Shown: positions 1 to 6,352 of the stretch, piece after piece
How positions within the stretch are numbered: position 1 is the stretch's first letter
How the letters are laid out: each line of letters starts with the position of its first letter
DNA from: an uncultured Prevotella sp.
GTDB lineage: Bacteria; Bacteroidota; Bacteroidia; Bacteroidales; Bacteroidaceae
Reading direction: 5' to 3'
NCBI GenBank assembly: GCA_900553595.1
Contig: USEC01000053.1
Coordinates: forward strand, 1 to 9,395
DNA length: 9,395 nucleotides
Notes under the pieces: model-generated
The model's input: only the letters and a program-made list of their open reading frames with translations
Told to the model about the DNA's origin: nothing
Databases searched by the model: none
Made by a program: the position numbers and the translations under genes

Positions 1-59
1 TGAGCGAACTCTCACCGATCTCTTACAACCGTCGTGCAACTGTTCAGGTTAAGGAATAA
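1..59 (+). CDS. C-terminal end of an upstream gene (partial, unidentified)
   Basis: Reading from base 3, an open frame runs to a TAA at 57-59 and encodes the tail SELSPISYNRRATVQVKE. The start lies outside the window. A strong intrinsic terminator begins 33 bases after the stop, which is what the end of a transcription unit on this strand should look like and is the main reason for choosing this frame. Frame 2 also stays open to a stop at 50-52, so the choice is not certain. The NRRATVQV ending vaguely recalls the NRR-containing tails of OmpA-like domains, but 18 residues are too few for an assignment. Confidence 0.45.
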   Translation, partial: SELSPISYNRRATVQVKE

Positions 60-92
60 TAAATCCGCTGAAAGTTTAAATTGACAAAATAT

Positions 93-121
93 GGCGCATC
101 CTTTTGGATGCGCCTTTTTTT
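93..121 (+). terminator. Strong intrinsic (rho-independent) terminator
   Basis: A perfect 9-bp GC-rich stem, GGCGCATCC (93-101) and GGATGCGCC (106-114), encloses a TTTT loop and is followed at once by seven T residues (115-121). It lies 33 bases after the upstream stop codon and should end that transcript, so the operon starting at 463 needs its own promoter. Confidence 0.93.
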
Positions 122-131
122 ATGCCTTTTT

Positions 132-157
132 GCGAACGGGGTTTATGTCCCGTTTGC
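132..157. repeat. Imperfect inverted repeat (hairpin)
   Basis: GCGAACGGG (132-140) pairs with CCCGTTTGC (149-157) through eight Watson-Crick pairs and one G-T wobble around an 8-nt loop. It lies just after the terminator and has no T-tract on either side, so it is not itself an obvious intrinsic terminator. Its function is unknown. Confidence 0.55.
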
Positions 158-160
158 AAA

Positions 161-180
161 GTAAAATCAGGTAAAGTCAG
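161..180. repeat. Tandem 10-mer, two copies
   Basis: GTAAAATCAG (161-170) is followed directly by GTAAAGTCAG (171-180), with one difference between them. The unit length equals that of the unrelated 10-bp repeat further downstream. Two copies could be chance in AT-rich DNA or a tandem site for a DNA-binding protein on one helical face. Confidence 0.4.
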
Positions 181-228
181 ACAATAGCATAACTCATTGA
201 AAAATAAGGGTAATGTCCGTTATCTTCC

Positions 229-245
229 ATCCGCCGCAGGCGGAT
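229..245. repeat. Perfect 7-bp inverted repeat with GCA loop
   Basis: ATCCGCC (229-235), GCA (236-238) and GGCGGAT (239-245) form a perfect GC-rich palindrome. No T-run follows, so terminator activity is doubtful. It directly abuts the first 10-bp repeat cluster. It may be an operator, an RNA hairpin or part of a dispersed intergenic element. Confidence 0.55.
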
Positions 246-309
246 TAACTTCCGCTAACTTCTGCTAACTCCCGTTTTGACCAACCGGCTTAACTTCCGC
301 TAACTCCCG
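245..309. repeat. Clustered 10-bp degenerate repeats, unit YTAACTYCYG
   Basis: Three consecutive units lie at 245-254 (TTAACTTCCG), 255-264 (CTAACTTCTG) and 265-274 (CTAACTCCCG). After a 15-nt spacer two more follow at 290-299 (TTAACTTCCG) and 300-309 (CTAACTCCCG). Both clusters begin with the same unit, end with the same unit and are followed by TTT, so the second looks like the first with the middle unit missing. The exact 10-bp period is close to one helical turn. There are no CRISPR-type spacers and no coding potential. Confidence 0.75.
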
Positions 310-427
310 TTTCTACACCCTCCCTCTTTCGTTTGCAAAACCTGCGGCATTGTCGTTTCAGAATCCTGATGTGCTAAAAATCATGCATTTTCCCTCTCAA
401 ATCGCCGTGAAAATGAAAAAAAATGTG

Positions 428-435
428 TAAGTTTG
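428..435 (+). promoter_or_regulatory. Candidate Bacteroides-type -7 promoter element
   Basis: TAAGTTTG matches the Bacteroidota primary sigma factor -7 consensus TAnnTTTG exactly. It would put transcription start near 440 and leave a leader of only about 20 nt before the ATG at 463. I see no good TTTG at the -33 position about 20 nt upstream, where the sequence is roughly GCCGTGA. The element is therefore half-supported. Its location, after the terminator and before the first gene of a long co-directional run, fits an operon promoter. Confidence 0.5.
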
Positions 436-462
436 CCATTTGAAACATAATTATATTCTTCA

Positions 463-2280
463 ATGGAAGCACTACGCCGGATTTGTGACATCATAATGAA
501 GCCACTGCGCAGAAACGTGAACTTCTTCATGTTCATGTATCTCTTAGGGTGCGTATGCGCATGGGCTACGTTGCCCGACACGCGTAACGCCAGACTTTAC
601 GACAACCTCTACCTCGAACTTTTCATCGACCTCTACCTCCTCTGCGTCCTCCTCACGTTGTTGCCGCGCAAGGTTATGATATGGGTCAGAGCCTTGCTTT
701 ATGCGGTGTTCTACGCCGCGGCGGTGGTGGATGTCTATTGCTTTGTGAAGTTCGAGTCCACCCTCACGCCCACGATGCTCCTCCTTGTCGGCGAGACCGA
801 CTCTCGTGAGGCCGGCGAATTCATCAAGTCGTGCGTCTCGCCCGATATCGTGTTCAGTCCGGTGGGGTGGGTGCTGCTCGTCATTCTGAGTCATGTCCTC
901 TGCGTCCTTCGTCTGCGCTTCCCCCATTTCATCCCTCGCCGCCAGCGCGAATTTCTCAAGAGTCTGTGGCTTACGGCGGCACATTGGGTGCGTAAGTGGG
1001 CTATGGCAGAAGCCGCCGTCGTGGTGGCGCTGCTGGTTTGGGCGGCAGTGTCGAGCTTCCACAACAAGCAGGCCACATGGAAACTGATGACGGGCAGAAC
1101 CATCGGCGATGTGGAGCACACGCTCACCGAGAAGGATCACGCCGTGCTCTACGCCCCCGTCTATCGCCTCGCATTCAGTATCTACGCCAACACGCTCACG
1201 GCAAAGCAGGTGCAGCGTCTCGTCGCCACCGCCGACAAGGTGCATGTCGATAGCTGTTCGTTCCGCAGTCCCACCATCGTTCTCATCATAGGCGAGAGCT
1301 ACAACCGCCACCATTCGCAGATGTACGGCTACTCCATGCCCACCACTCCGCGCCAGTTGAAGCTGGAGCGCACGGGTCGCCTTGTGCGTTTCGATGATGT
1401 CGTGTCGCCGTGGAACCTCACAAGCTTCGTCTTCAAGCATCTCTTCTCCATGTATGTGGTGGGGCAGAAGGGCGAGTGGTGCGACTATCCGCTCTTCCCG
1501 GCAGTCTTCCGCAAGGCGGGCTATCATGTCACTTTCCTCACCAACCAGTTCCTGCCCAAGGCGAAGGAGGCTGTCTATGACTTCAGTGGAGGCTTCTTCC
1601 TGAACAATCCCAAGCTCAGTGCGGCACAGTTCGACACGCGCAACACGCAGCTTCATGTCTTCGACGAGGGACTGCTTGCCGACTACGACAACCTGAAAGG
1701 CGCCAACACCGACAACAACCTCATCATCTTCCACCTCATAGGTCAGCATGTGGGCTACCGGCAGCGCAGTCCGAAGGACCGCAAACACTTCCGTGCCGAC
1801 GACTACAAGGAACTGAAACCCAACCTCAACGCACGCGAGCGCACCATCCTTTCCGACTACGACAACGCCATACTCTACAACGACTCGGTGGTGACGGAGA
1901 TAGTGAAGAAGTTCGAGAACGACGATGCCATCGTGATATATGTGCCCGACCACGGCGAGGAATGCTATGAGGGCGACATGCACTTCTACTGCCGTCTGCA
2001 CTCCTCCGAGGTGGATGCACGCCTCGCCCATGCCGAGTTCGACATCCCGTTCTGGATATGGTGCTCGCCGAAATATGTGAAACGCCGCCCCGAAGTGTTC
2101 CGCCGCGTGGTGCGGGCCCGCCACCGCCGCTTCATGACCGACGCCCTGCCACACACGCTGCTCTACCTCGGCGGCATCTCGGCGCCCTATTATCATGAAG
2201 AGTACGACCTGCTCTCGCCCAACTATGATGAGATGCGTCCGCGCATACTGAAAGGCACTACCGACTACGACAAACTCTGA
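463..2280 (+). CDS. Phosphoethanolamine transferase-like membrane sulfatase-fold enzyme
   Basis: This 605-residue protein has about five N-terminal membrane segments (near 19-37, 50-68, 71-93, 132-150 and 180-197) and then a sulfatase/alkaline-phosphatase-fold domain from about residue 268. This is the EptA/CptA plan, in which phosphoethanolamine moves from phosphatidylethanolamine to lipid A or another glycan outside the inner membrane. By analogy with EptA, the zinc/catalytic residues appear to be Glu278 in IIGESYNRHH, nucleophile Thr320 in SPWNLTSF, His424/His429 in FHLIGQH, and Asp496-His497 in VPDHGEE. The Glu-to-Thr spacing of 42 is close to EptA's. The domain looks complete. ATG 463 sits 28 bases after the candidate -7 element; ATG 496 is an alternative start that would keep every motif. 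The acceptor, lipid A or a glycan, cannot be read from sequence. A related phosphoglycerol transferase is less likely. Confidence 0.88.
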   Translation: MEALRRICDIIMKPLRRNVNFFMFMYLLGCVCAWATLPDTRNARLYDNLYLELFIDLYLLCVLLTLLPRKVMIWVRALLYAVFYAAAVVDVYCFVKFESTLTPTMLLLVGETDSREAGEFIKSCVSPDIVFSPVGWVLLVILSHVLCVLRLRFPHFIPRRQREFLKSLWLTAAHWVRKWAMAEAAVVVALLVWAAVSSFHNKQATWKLMTGRTIGDVEHTLTEKDHAVLYAPVYRLAFSIYANTLTAKQVQRLVATADKVHVDSCSFRSPTIVLIIGESYNRHHSQMYGYSMPTTPRQLKLERTGRLVRFDDVVSPWNLTSFVFKHLFSMYVVGQKGEWCDYPLFPAVFRKAGYHVTFLTNQFLPKAKEAVYDFSGGFFLNNPKLSAAQFDTRNTQLHVFDEGLLADYDNLKGANTDNNLIIFHLIGQHVGYRQRSPKDRKHFRADDYKELKPNLNARERTILSDYDNAILYNDSVVTEIVKKFENDDAIVIYVPDHGEECYEGDMHFYCRLHSSEVDARLAHAEFDIPFWIWCSPKYVKRRPEVFRRVVRARHRRFMTDALPHTLLYLGGISAPYYHEEYDLLSPNYDEMRPRILKGTTDYDKL

Positions 2281-2371
2281 CTCTCCGTCTGGCAGTCTCA
2301 CTCTGTGAGGCAGTTACGGGTGCCGAAGAAGTCGTAGAAGTGAAAAATGAATGAATTTAGAAATGTAATTT

Positions 2372-3466
2372 ATGGACAATAAAAGGTCTTGCGCCCCCTT
2401 GCTCACCCGTGCCGAATGTTCGGCGTTGCGTGGAATAGCCATCATCGGCATATTCCTGCACAACTATTGCCATTGGCTCGGCTTCGCGGTGAAGGAGAAT
2501 GAATACACCTTCCGCATGTCTAACTGCCGCAACCTGATGAAGGCGGTAGCCTCGCCCGACGCCAATCTGGCGGTGCATCTCGTCTCGTTCTTCGGGCATT
2601 ACGGTGTCCCCGTATTCCTCTTCCTCAGTGCTTTCGGACTCGTTATGAAGTACGAAAGCCGCCAGCCGGTTCCCGGTGCCGTGCAGGAGTCGGCTCCCTC
2701 TTTCATCGTCTCACACTATCGGAAACTTTTCAGCATGATGATTGTGGGTTTCGTGGCGTTTACAATGGTCGATGCCATAACGCCCGGTGCCCACCATTAC
2801 CGGTTTATGGACATCGTGGGGCAGCTGCTTATGTTCAACAACATGATGCCCGACCCCGACCATGTGATATGGCCCGGTCCCTATTGGTTCTTCGGTCTGA
2901 TGCTCCAGCTCTATATTGTCTATCGCCTTCTGCTCCATTGTCGCAGTTCGTGGCTCGCCGTTCTGCTCGTCGCCGTGTGCTGGCTGTTGCAGATGCTGTG
3001 CGCTCCCGACGGCGATGCCCTCAACCGTGTGCGCTACAACTTCATGGGCGGCATGCTCCCGTTCGCTGCGGGACTGCTCTTCGCAAGGCATGGCAGGGCG
3101 TTGTCCTGGGCGCAGTGGGGTGCTGTCGCGTTGGTGTCGGCAGTGGCGGTGTGGCTGTTCAGCTTCAACTTCCAGTTGTGGCTGTGGGCGCCGCTCATGG
3201 TGTGTGCTCTCTGCGTGGCGTTCGTCAAGCTTCTGCCGCAGCGTCTGACCGATGCCCTGGCATGGGTGGGCGGCATTTCGGCGGCACTCTTCGTGCTGCA
3301 TCCCATCACACGCAAGATATTCATTCCCGTCAGCCGTCATGGCGATGTATATACCGGACTGCTGCTCTACATTGTGGCTTCGGTGGCAATAGCCTACTTC
3401 TATCACTCTCTGCAAGGACAGTTCAAGAAGGTCGGCAGATTCGAAAAACAACAGAAAGACAGATAA
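2372..3466 (+). CDS. Acyltransferase 3 family membrane protein
   Basis: The 364-residue product is polytopic, with about ten hydrophobic segments, and has the acyltransferase-3 (OafA/OatA-type) signature. The first segment, LRGIAIIGIFLHNYCHW (19-35), carries the conserved Arg20 and His30. The second, HYGVPVFLFLSAFGL (76-90), is the usual GVPVFLFLSG-type segment. Such enzymes typically move acetyl or other short acyl groups onto sugars of O-antigen, peptidoglycan or exopolysaccharide. The length is normal and no partner esterase domain is fused to it. It starts 91 bases after the transferase gene; the gap holds only a weak 5-bp hairpin (2297-2309) without a T-run, so read-through is plausible. 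The leader before the ATG is AT-rich with no Shine-Dalgarno sequence. The acyl donor and acceptor are unknown. Confidence 0.88.
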   Translation: MDNKRSCAPLLTRAECSALRGIAIIGIFLHNYCHWLGFAVKENEYTFRMSNCRNLMKAVASPDANLAVHLVSFFGHYGVPVFLFLSAFGLVMKYESRQPVPGAVQESAPSFIVSHYRKLFSMMIVGFVAFTMVDAITPGAHHYRFMDIVGQLLMFNNMMPDPDHVIWPGPYWFFGLMLQLYIVYRLLLHCRSSWLAVLLVAVCWLLQMLCAPDGDALNRVRYNFMGGMLPFAAGLLFARHGRALSWAQWGAVALVSAVAVWLFSFNFQLWLWAPLMVCALCVAFVKLLPQRLTDALAWVGGISAALFVLHPITRKIFIPVSRHGDVYTGLLLYIVASVAIAYFYHSLQGQFKKVGRFEKQQKDR

Positions 3467-3470
3467 AGCG

Positions 3471-4469
3471 ATGAAGATTCCCGACATACAACTGGCAGGC
3501 ATAAGCCGCTACCGTGGCGAACTCATGGGTGCGGCGATGCTCTTCGTCATACTCTTCCATGTGTCGCTGAGTCGCGACGCCCCCTTTTACGGACTCCGCC
3601 GCTGCGGCAACGTGGGGGTCGATATGTTCCTCTTCCTTAGTGGAGTGGGGCTGTGGTTCGCATGGACGAAGCAGCCTTCGGTGCGCACTTTCTACCGCCG
3701 CCGTCTTCTCCGCATCCTGCCCACATGGCTTCTTGTGGCGGGAGTGTTCTACGGTGCCGACTATCTGGGGCAGCGCCGCTTCTCGTCGAACCTTATCGAC
3801 CTCATCGGCGATGTCACCGTGAACTGGGATTTCTGGCTTCACGACGAACTCACCTTCTGGTATGTGCCGGCGATAATGATGCTCTATCTCTTCGCTCCGC
3901 ACTATATGCGGCTCATCACGCGGCACCCCCTCTATCGCTGGCTGCCGCTGCTCATGGTGGTGTGGTGCGTCATGATGCAGTGGGTGCTGCCCATACACCG
4001 TGCCGTGGGACATATAGAGATATTCTGGAGCCGTGTGCCAATCTTCTTCATCGGCATAAATATGGGGCGCAGCGTGAAGGAACAGTGCACCCTCGAAGGC
4101 TCCGCTCTGTGGCTGCTGCTGCTTGCTTTCGCCATGACCTTCGGCACATCCGTCTATCTGGAGCAGGTGAGCCACGGGCGGTTTCCGCTGTTTGTGGAGC
4201 GGATGCTCTACATTCCGTTCACCGTCACGGGCGTGTTGCTGCTGAACTATGTCTTCAGCCGCCTTCCGCAGTGCGTGAACCGCTTCCTGCGCCTCGTGGG
4301 TGCACTCAGCCTTGAAGTCTATCTGCTGCATGTGCAGTTCGTGCTTCTTCACATCGAACCATATCGCTTGGGCTACTGGCTCACGTTCCTTCTCACAGTG
4401 GCAATAACTCTGCCTTTGGCATGGCTGCTGCAAACGACATTAAATTATGCAACCCGGAAAATCAAGTAA
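3471..4469 (+). CDS. Second acyltransferase 3 family membrane protein
   Basis: The 332-residue polytopic protein belongs to a different acyltransferase-3 subgroup from its neighbour. It opens with ISRYRGELMGAAMLFVILFH (11-30), the RYR-ELMG...LFH form containing Arg15 and His30. Next come GNVGVDMFLFLSGVGLWFAW (46-65) and the basic membrane-entry motif FYRRRLLRILPTWL (74-87). All three blocks are typical of the family and the length is normal. It probably O-acylates an envelope sugar. The ATG lies four bases after the previous stop, so the two acyltransferases are likely translated in a coupled way. Low resemblance outside the family motifs argues against a recent duplication and suggests that the two act on different positions or substrates. 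The substrate is not inferable. Confidence 0.88.
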   Translation: MKIPDIQLAGISRYRGELMGAAMLFVILFHVSLSRDAPFYGLRRCGNVGVDMFLFLSGVGLWFAWTKQPSVRTFYRRRLLRILPTWLLVAGVFYGADYLGQRRFSSNLIDLIGDVTVNWDFWLHDELTFWYVPAIMMLYLFAPHYMRLITRHPLYRWLPLLMVVWCVMMQWVLPIHRAVGHIEIFWSRVPIFFIGINMGRSVKEQCTLEGSALWLLLLAFAMTFGTSVYLEQVSHGRFPLFVERMLYIPFTVTGVLLLNYVFSRLPQCVNRFLRLVGALSLEVYLLHVQFVLLHIEPYRLGYWLTFLLTVAITLPLAWLLQTTLNYATRKIK

Positions 4470-4474
4470 AGCCT

Positions 4475-5359
4475 ATGATTAAGGACATATTAAGACTCAT
4501 TCGACCCAAACAGTGGATTAAGAACATGTTCGTATTCATACCCATGTTCTTCGCCGGCGAACTCTTCGACTTGCATTCGCTGTATCTGTGTGCCGTCACT
4601 TTCTTGGCTTACAGTCTCATGGCGTCGTCAATCTATTGCTACAACGACATCGTCGATGCCGATGCCGACCGTCGTCATCCCGTGAAGTGCCATCGCCCCG
4701 TGGCGTCGGGTGCCGTCTCCGTGCGCCTCGCCTACACGCTCATGGCGCTCATGGCGGTGCTGTCGGTGGCAGTGGTGCTGCTGTTGCCGCCCGAAGTCAT
4801 GGCAAATGTGTTGGCAGTGGTGCTGTTCTACTATCTGCTCAACCTCTCCTACTGCTCCAAACTCAAGCAGTATGCTATCGTCGATGTGTGCATCGTGGCG
4901 TTCGGCTTCGTGCTACGCATCCTGGCAGGAGGCTTCGCCTGCGAGGTGACCCCAAGCAACTGGCTTGTGATAATGACCTTCCTGCTCACGCTCTTCATGT
5001 CGTTTGCCAAGCGGCGCGACGATGTCCTGCGCATGAACGAGACGGGAGAGCCGCCGCGGAAGAACACCGTGCGCTATAATCTCACATTCATCAATCAGGC
5101 TATCACCATCACCGCCTCGGTGACGCTGGTGTGCTACATCATGTACACTGTCTCGCCGGAGGTGACCGAACGCTTCGATACGCCATATCTCTACCTCACA
5201 TTCGTGTTCGTTCTGCTCGGACTCCTGCGCTATATACAGATTGCCGTTGTCGATAAGAAGAGCGGCGACCCGACGAAAGTCATTCTGCACGACCACTTTT
5301 CACAGATGATTGTGGTGGCATGGGTGCTCTCGTTCCTGCTCATGATTTATGTGATATGA
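4475..5359 (+). CDS. UbiA-family polyprenyl-phosphate phosphoribosyltransferase-like
   Basis: This 294-residue polytopic protein belongs to the UbiA superfamily and resembles decaprenyl-phosphate phosphoribosyltransferase (mycobacterial Rv3806c type). That enzyme transfers 5-phosphoribose from PRPP to polyprenyl phosphate at the cytoplasmic membrane face. The N-terminus has IRPKQWIKNMFVFIP (9-23). The Asp-rich Mg-binding motif is YNDIVDADADRRHPVKCHRP (56-75) with Asn57, Asp58, Asp61 and Asp65, followed by His68, Lys71 and Arg74. The second conserved block runs from about 123 to 153 (YCSKLKQYAIVDV, then FGFVLRILAGG). I chose ATG 4475, five bases after the preceding stop, because it begins just before the conserved N-terminus; ATG 4421 would overlap the acyltransferase gene by 49 bases. 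A quinone or heme prenyltransferase is unlikely given the HPxKxxRP motif. No DprE1/DprE2 epimerase genes are in the window, so the final sugar may be ribose rather than arabinose. Confidence 0.87.
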   Translation: MIKDILRLIRPKQWIKNMFVFIPMFFAGELFDLHSLYLCAVTFLAYSLMASSIYCYNDIVDADADRRHPVKCHRPVASGAVSVRLAYTLMALMAVLSVAVVLLLPPEVMANVLAVVLFYYLLNLSYCSKLKQYAIVDVCIVAFGFVLRILAGGFACEVTPSNWLVIMTFLLTLFMSFAKRRDDVLRMNETGEPPRKNTVRYNLTFINQAITITASVTLVCYIMYTVSPEVTERFDTPYLYLTFVFVLLGLLRYIQIAVVDKKSGDPTKVILHDHFSQMIVVAWVLSFLLMIYVI

Positions 5360-5967
5360 AAAAGAAACTGTGGTTGTTCGACTTCGACGGCACTGTCACC
5401 ACCGCCGACACGCTGCTCGCCTTCATACGCCATGCGTGCGGCACCGTGCACTTTCTGGCGGGCTTTGCGCTGTTCAGTCCGCTCCTTGTGCTGATGAAGT
5501 TGCACCTTTACCCTAACTATAGAGCCAAGCAACGCCTCTTCGCATGGTTCTTCAAGGGCATGGCCGAGACCGACTTCGATGCCCGTTGCCGTGCCTTTGC
5601 TGCCGACAGCAAGCACCTTCTGCGCCCTGAGGCGGTGCGCTTCATGCGTCGTTGCATGAATAATGGTGGGCAGGTGTGCATCGTCAGCGCAAGCATCGAC
5701 AATTGGGTGCGCCCGTTTTTCAGCGACATCGCCGGTGGAACGCAGCATCCGCTCATCGTCATTGGCACACAGATAGAGATAAAGGATGGTGTGCTCACGG
5801 GACGATTCCTTACCGACAACTGTTACGGGGCAGAGAAGGTGAGGCGTGTGGAAACCCTCTTCCCCGACCGTAACGACTATTACATCACCGCTTTCGGCGA
5901 CAGCCGGGGCGACAAAGAACTTCTTGATTATGCGGATGAAAGACATTATAGGCCGTTTAGACGATAG
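5356..5967 (+). CDS. HAD-IB family phosphatase
   Basis: The 203-residue soluble protein has all HAD motifs: LFDFDGT with nucleophile Asp9 and general acid Asp11, motif II Ser111 in IVSASIDNW, motif III Lys161 in NCYGAEKV, and motif IV GDSRGDKELL with Asp182 and Asp186. The helical cap between motifs I and II (about 20-95) marks the SerB-like IB class. ATG 5356 overlaps the UbiA stop in an ATGA junction, so coupling is likely; an upstream ATG at 5320 would only extend the overlap. HAD domains occur fused to UbiA domains in single proteins of other bacteria, which supports a joint role. The likely job, by inference, is to remove the 5-phosphate from phosphoribosyl-phospho-polyprenol. In mycobacteria an unrelated PAP2-type phosphatase (Rv3807c) is proposed for this step. 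A phosphoserine phosphatase role is less likely in this context. Confidence 0.87.
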   Translation: MKKKLWLFDFDGTVTTADTLLAFIRHACGTVHFLAGFALFSPLLVLMKLHLYPNYRAKQRLFAWFFKGMAETDFDARCRAFAADSKHLLRPEAVRFMRRCMNNGGQVCIVSASIDNWVRPFFSDIAGGTQHPLIVIGTQIEIKDGVLTGRFLTDNCYGAEKVRRVETLFPDRNDYYITAFGDSRGDKELLDYADERHYRPFRR

Positions 5968-6352
5968 CCGCCGACAGAAACTGGGCGAGGTGCTGCGCTT
6001 CGGAATAGTGGGCGTGGCTGCCACAATGCTGCAATACATCATCTATTGGGTGCTCATCTGTGTGCTCGCACCCACTGTGGCAATGACCATAGGCTACGCC
6101 ATCAGTTTCGGTTTCAACTTCCTGGCAAGTACCCGCTACACCTTCCGTGTGAAGGCGTCGGCAAGCCGTGGTGCGGGATTCGCCTTCTCGCATGCCGTGA
6201 ACTACATATTGCAGATGGCGACGCTCAACCTCTTCCTCTGGCTCGGCGTGTCGAAACAGTGGGCACCGGTGCCCATGTTCTGCGTCTGCGTACCAGTGAA
6301 CTTCGTGTTAGTGAGATTTTTCCTTAAGAAGAAACAAAGCAAGAATGAGTAA
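5930..6352 (+). CDS. GtrA family membrane protein (putative lipid-linked sugar flippase)
   Basis: The 140-residue protein has four membrane segments (about 24-47, 50-66, 83-105 and 112-130), the normal GtrA size and plan. Family motifs are RFGIVGV near the start of segment 1 (23-29), SFGFNFLASTRYTF after segment 2 (59-72) and VPVNFVLVRFFLKKK at the C-terminus (121-135). GtrA proteins are thought to flip polyprenyl-phosphate-linked monosaccharides across the inner membrane, as in phage-encoded O-antigen glucosylation. The start is uncertain: ATG 5930 and ATG 5936 are both possible and overlap the HAD gene by 38 or 32 bases, while ATG 5846 would overlap it by 122. The HAD frame keeps a normal ADE..YRPF tail inside the overlap, so the overlap looks genuine. 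Its place after the UbiA and HAD genes suggests it carries their product. Confidence 0.87.
   Translation: MRMKDIIGRLDDSRRQKLGEVLRFGIVGVAATMLQYIIYWVLICVLAPTVAMTIGYAISFGFNFLASTRYTFRVKASASRGAGFAFSHAVNYILQMATLNLFLWLGVSKQWAPVPMFCVCVPVNFVLVRFFLKKKQSKNE

Larger units (their letters stand above)
122..462. other. 341-bp gene-free spacer with repeats and hairpins
   Basis: I find no convincing gene here on either strand. It is AT-richer than the flanking genes and contains an imperfect hairpin (132-157), a tandem 10-mer (161-180), a perfect palindrome (229-245), two clusters of a 10-bp repeat (245-274 and 290-309), two copies of CGTTTGCAAA (151-160 and 330-339) and a candidate -7 promoter element (428-435). 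A 66-codon minus-strand frame (381-581) overlaps the start of the next gene and has no family features, so it is not annotated. The leader of the downstream operon must begin in this region. Confidence 0.7.

Noticed and set aside
81..92. TTGACA-like -35 sequence before the terminator
   Set aside because: It matches the sigma-70 -35 box of Proteobacteria, not the Bacteroidota promoter, and the strong terminator follows immediately, so it is unlikely to drive anything.
245..309. Repeat clusters as a possible CRISPR array
   Set aside because: Units are only 10 bp, mostly adjacent, without regular unique spacers, and no cas genes are present.
544..2301. 585-codon open frame on the minus strand opposite the phosphoethanolamine transferase gene
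   Set aside because: Its codons align exactly with the sense codons, so its stops would need sense TTA, CTA or TCA codons, which these GC-rich genes mostly avoid. The translation is rich in His, Glu, Val and Arg with no domain motifs, while the sense protein has a full active site.
2297..2309. CTCAC-TCT-GTGAG hairpin as a terminator after the first gene
   Set aside because: The stem is only five base pairs and no T-tract follows, so it is too weak to call a terminator.
3423..4433. 336-codon minus-strand open frame opposite the second acyltransferase
   Set aside because: Codon-aligned shadow of the sense gene. The same explanation covers the minus-strand frames at 2711-3502, 4913-5296, 5347-6042 and 8184-8792.
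4421..4474. Upstream ATG adding 18 residues to the UbiA-like protein
   Set aside because: The extension lies inside the end of the acyltransferase gene and is not part of the family N-terminus; ATG 4475 gives a start directly before IRPKQWIKN.
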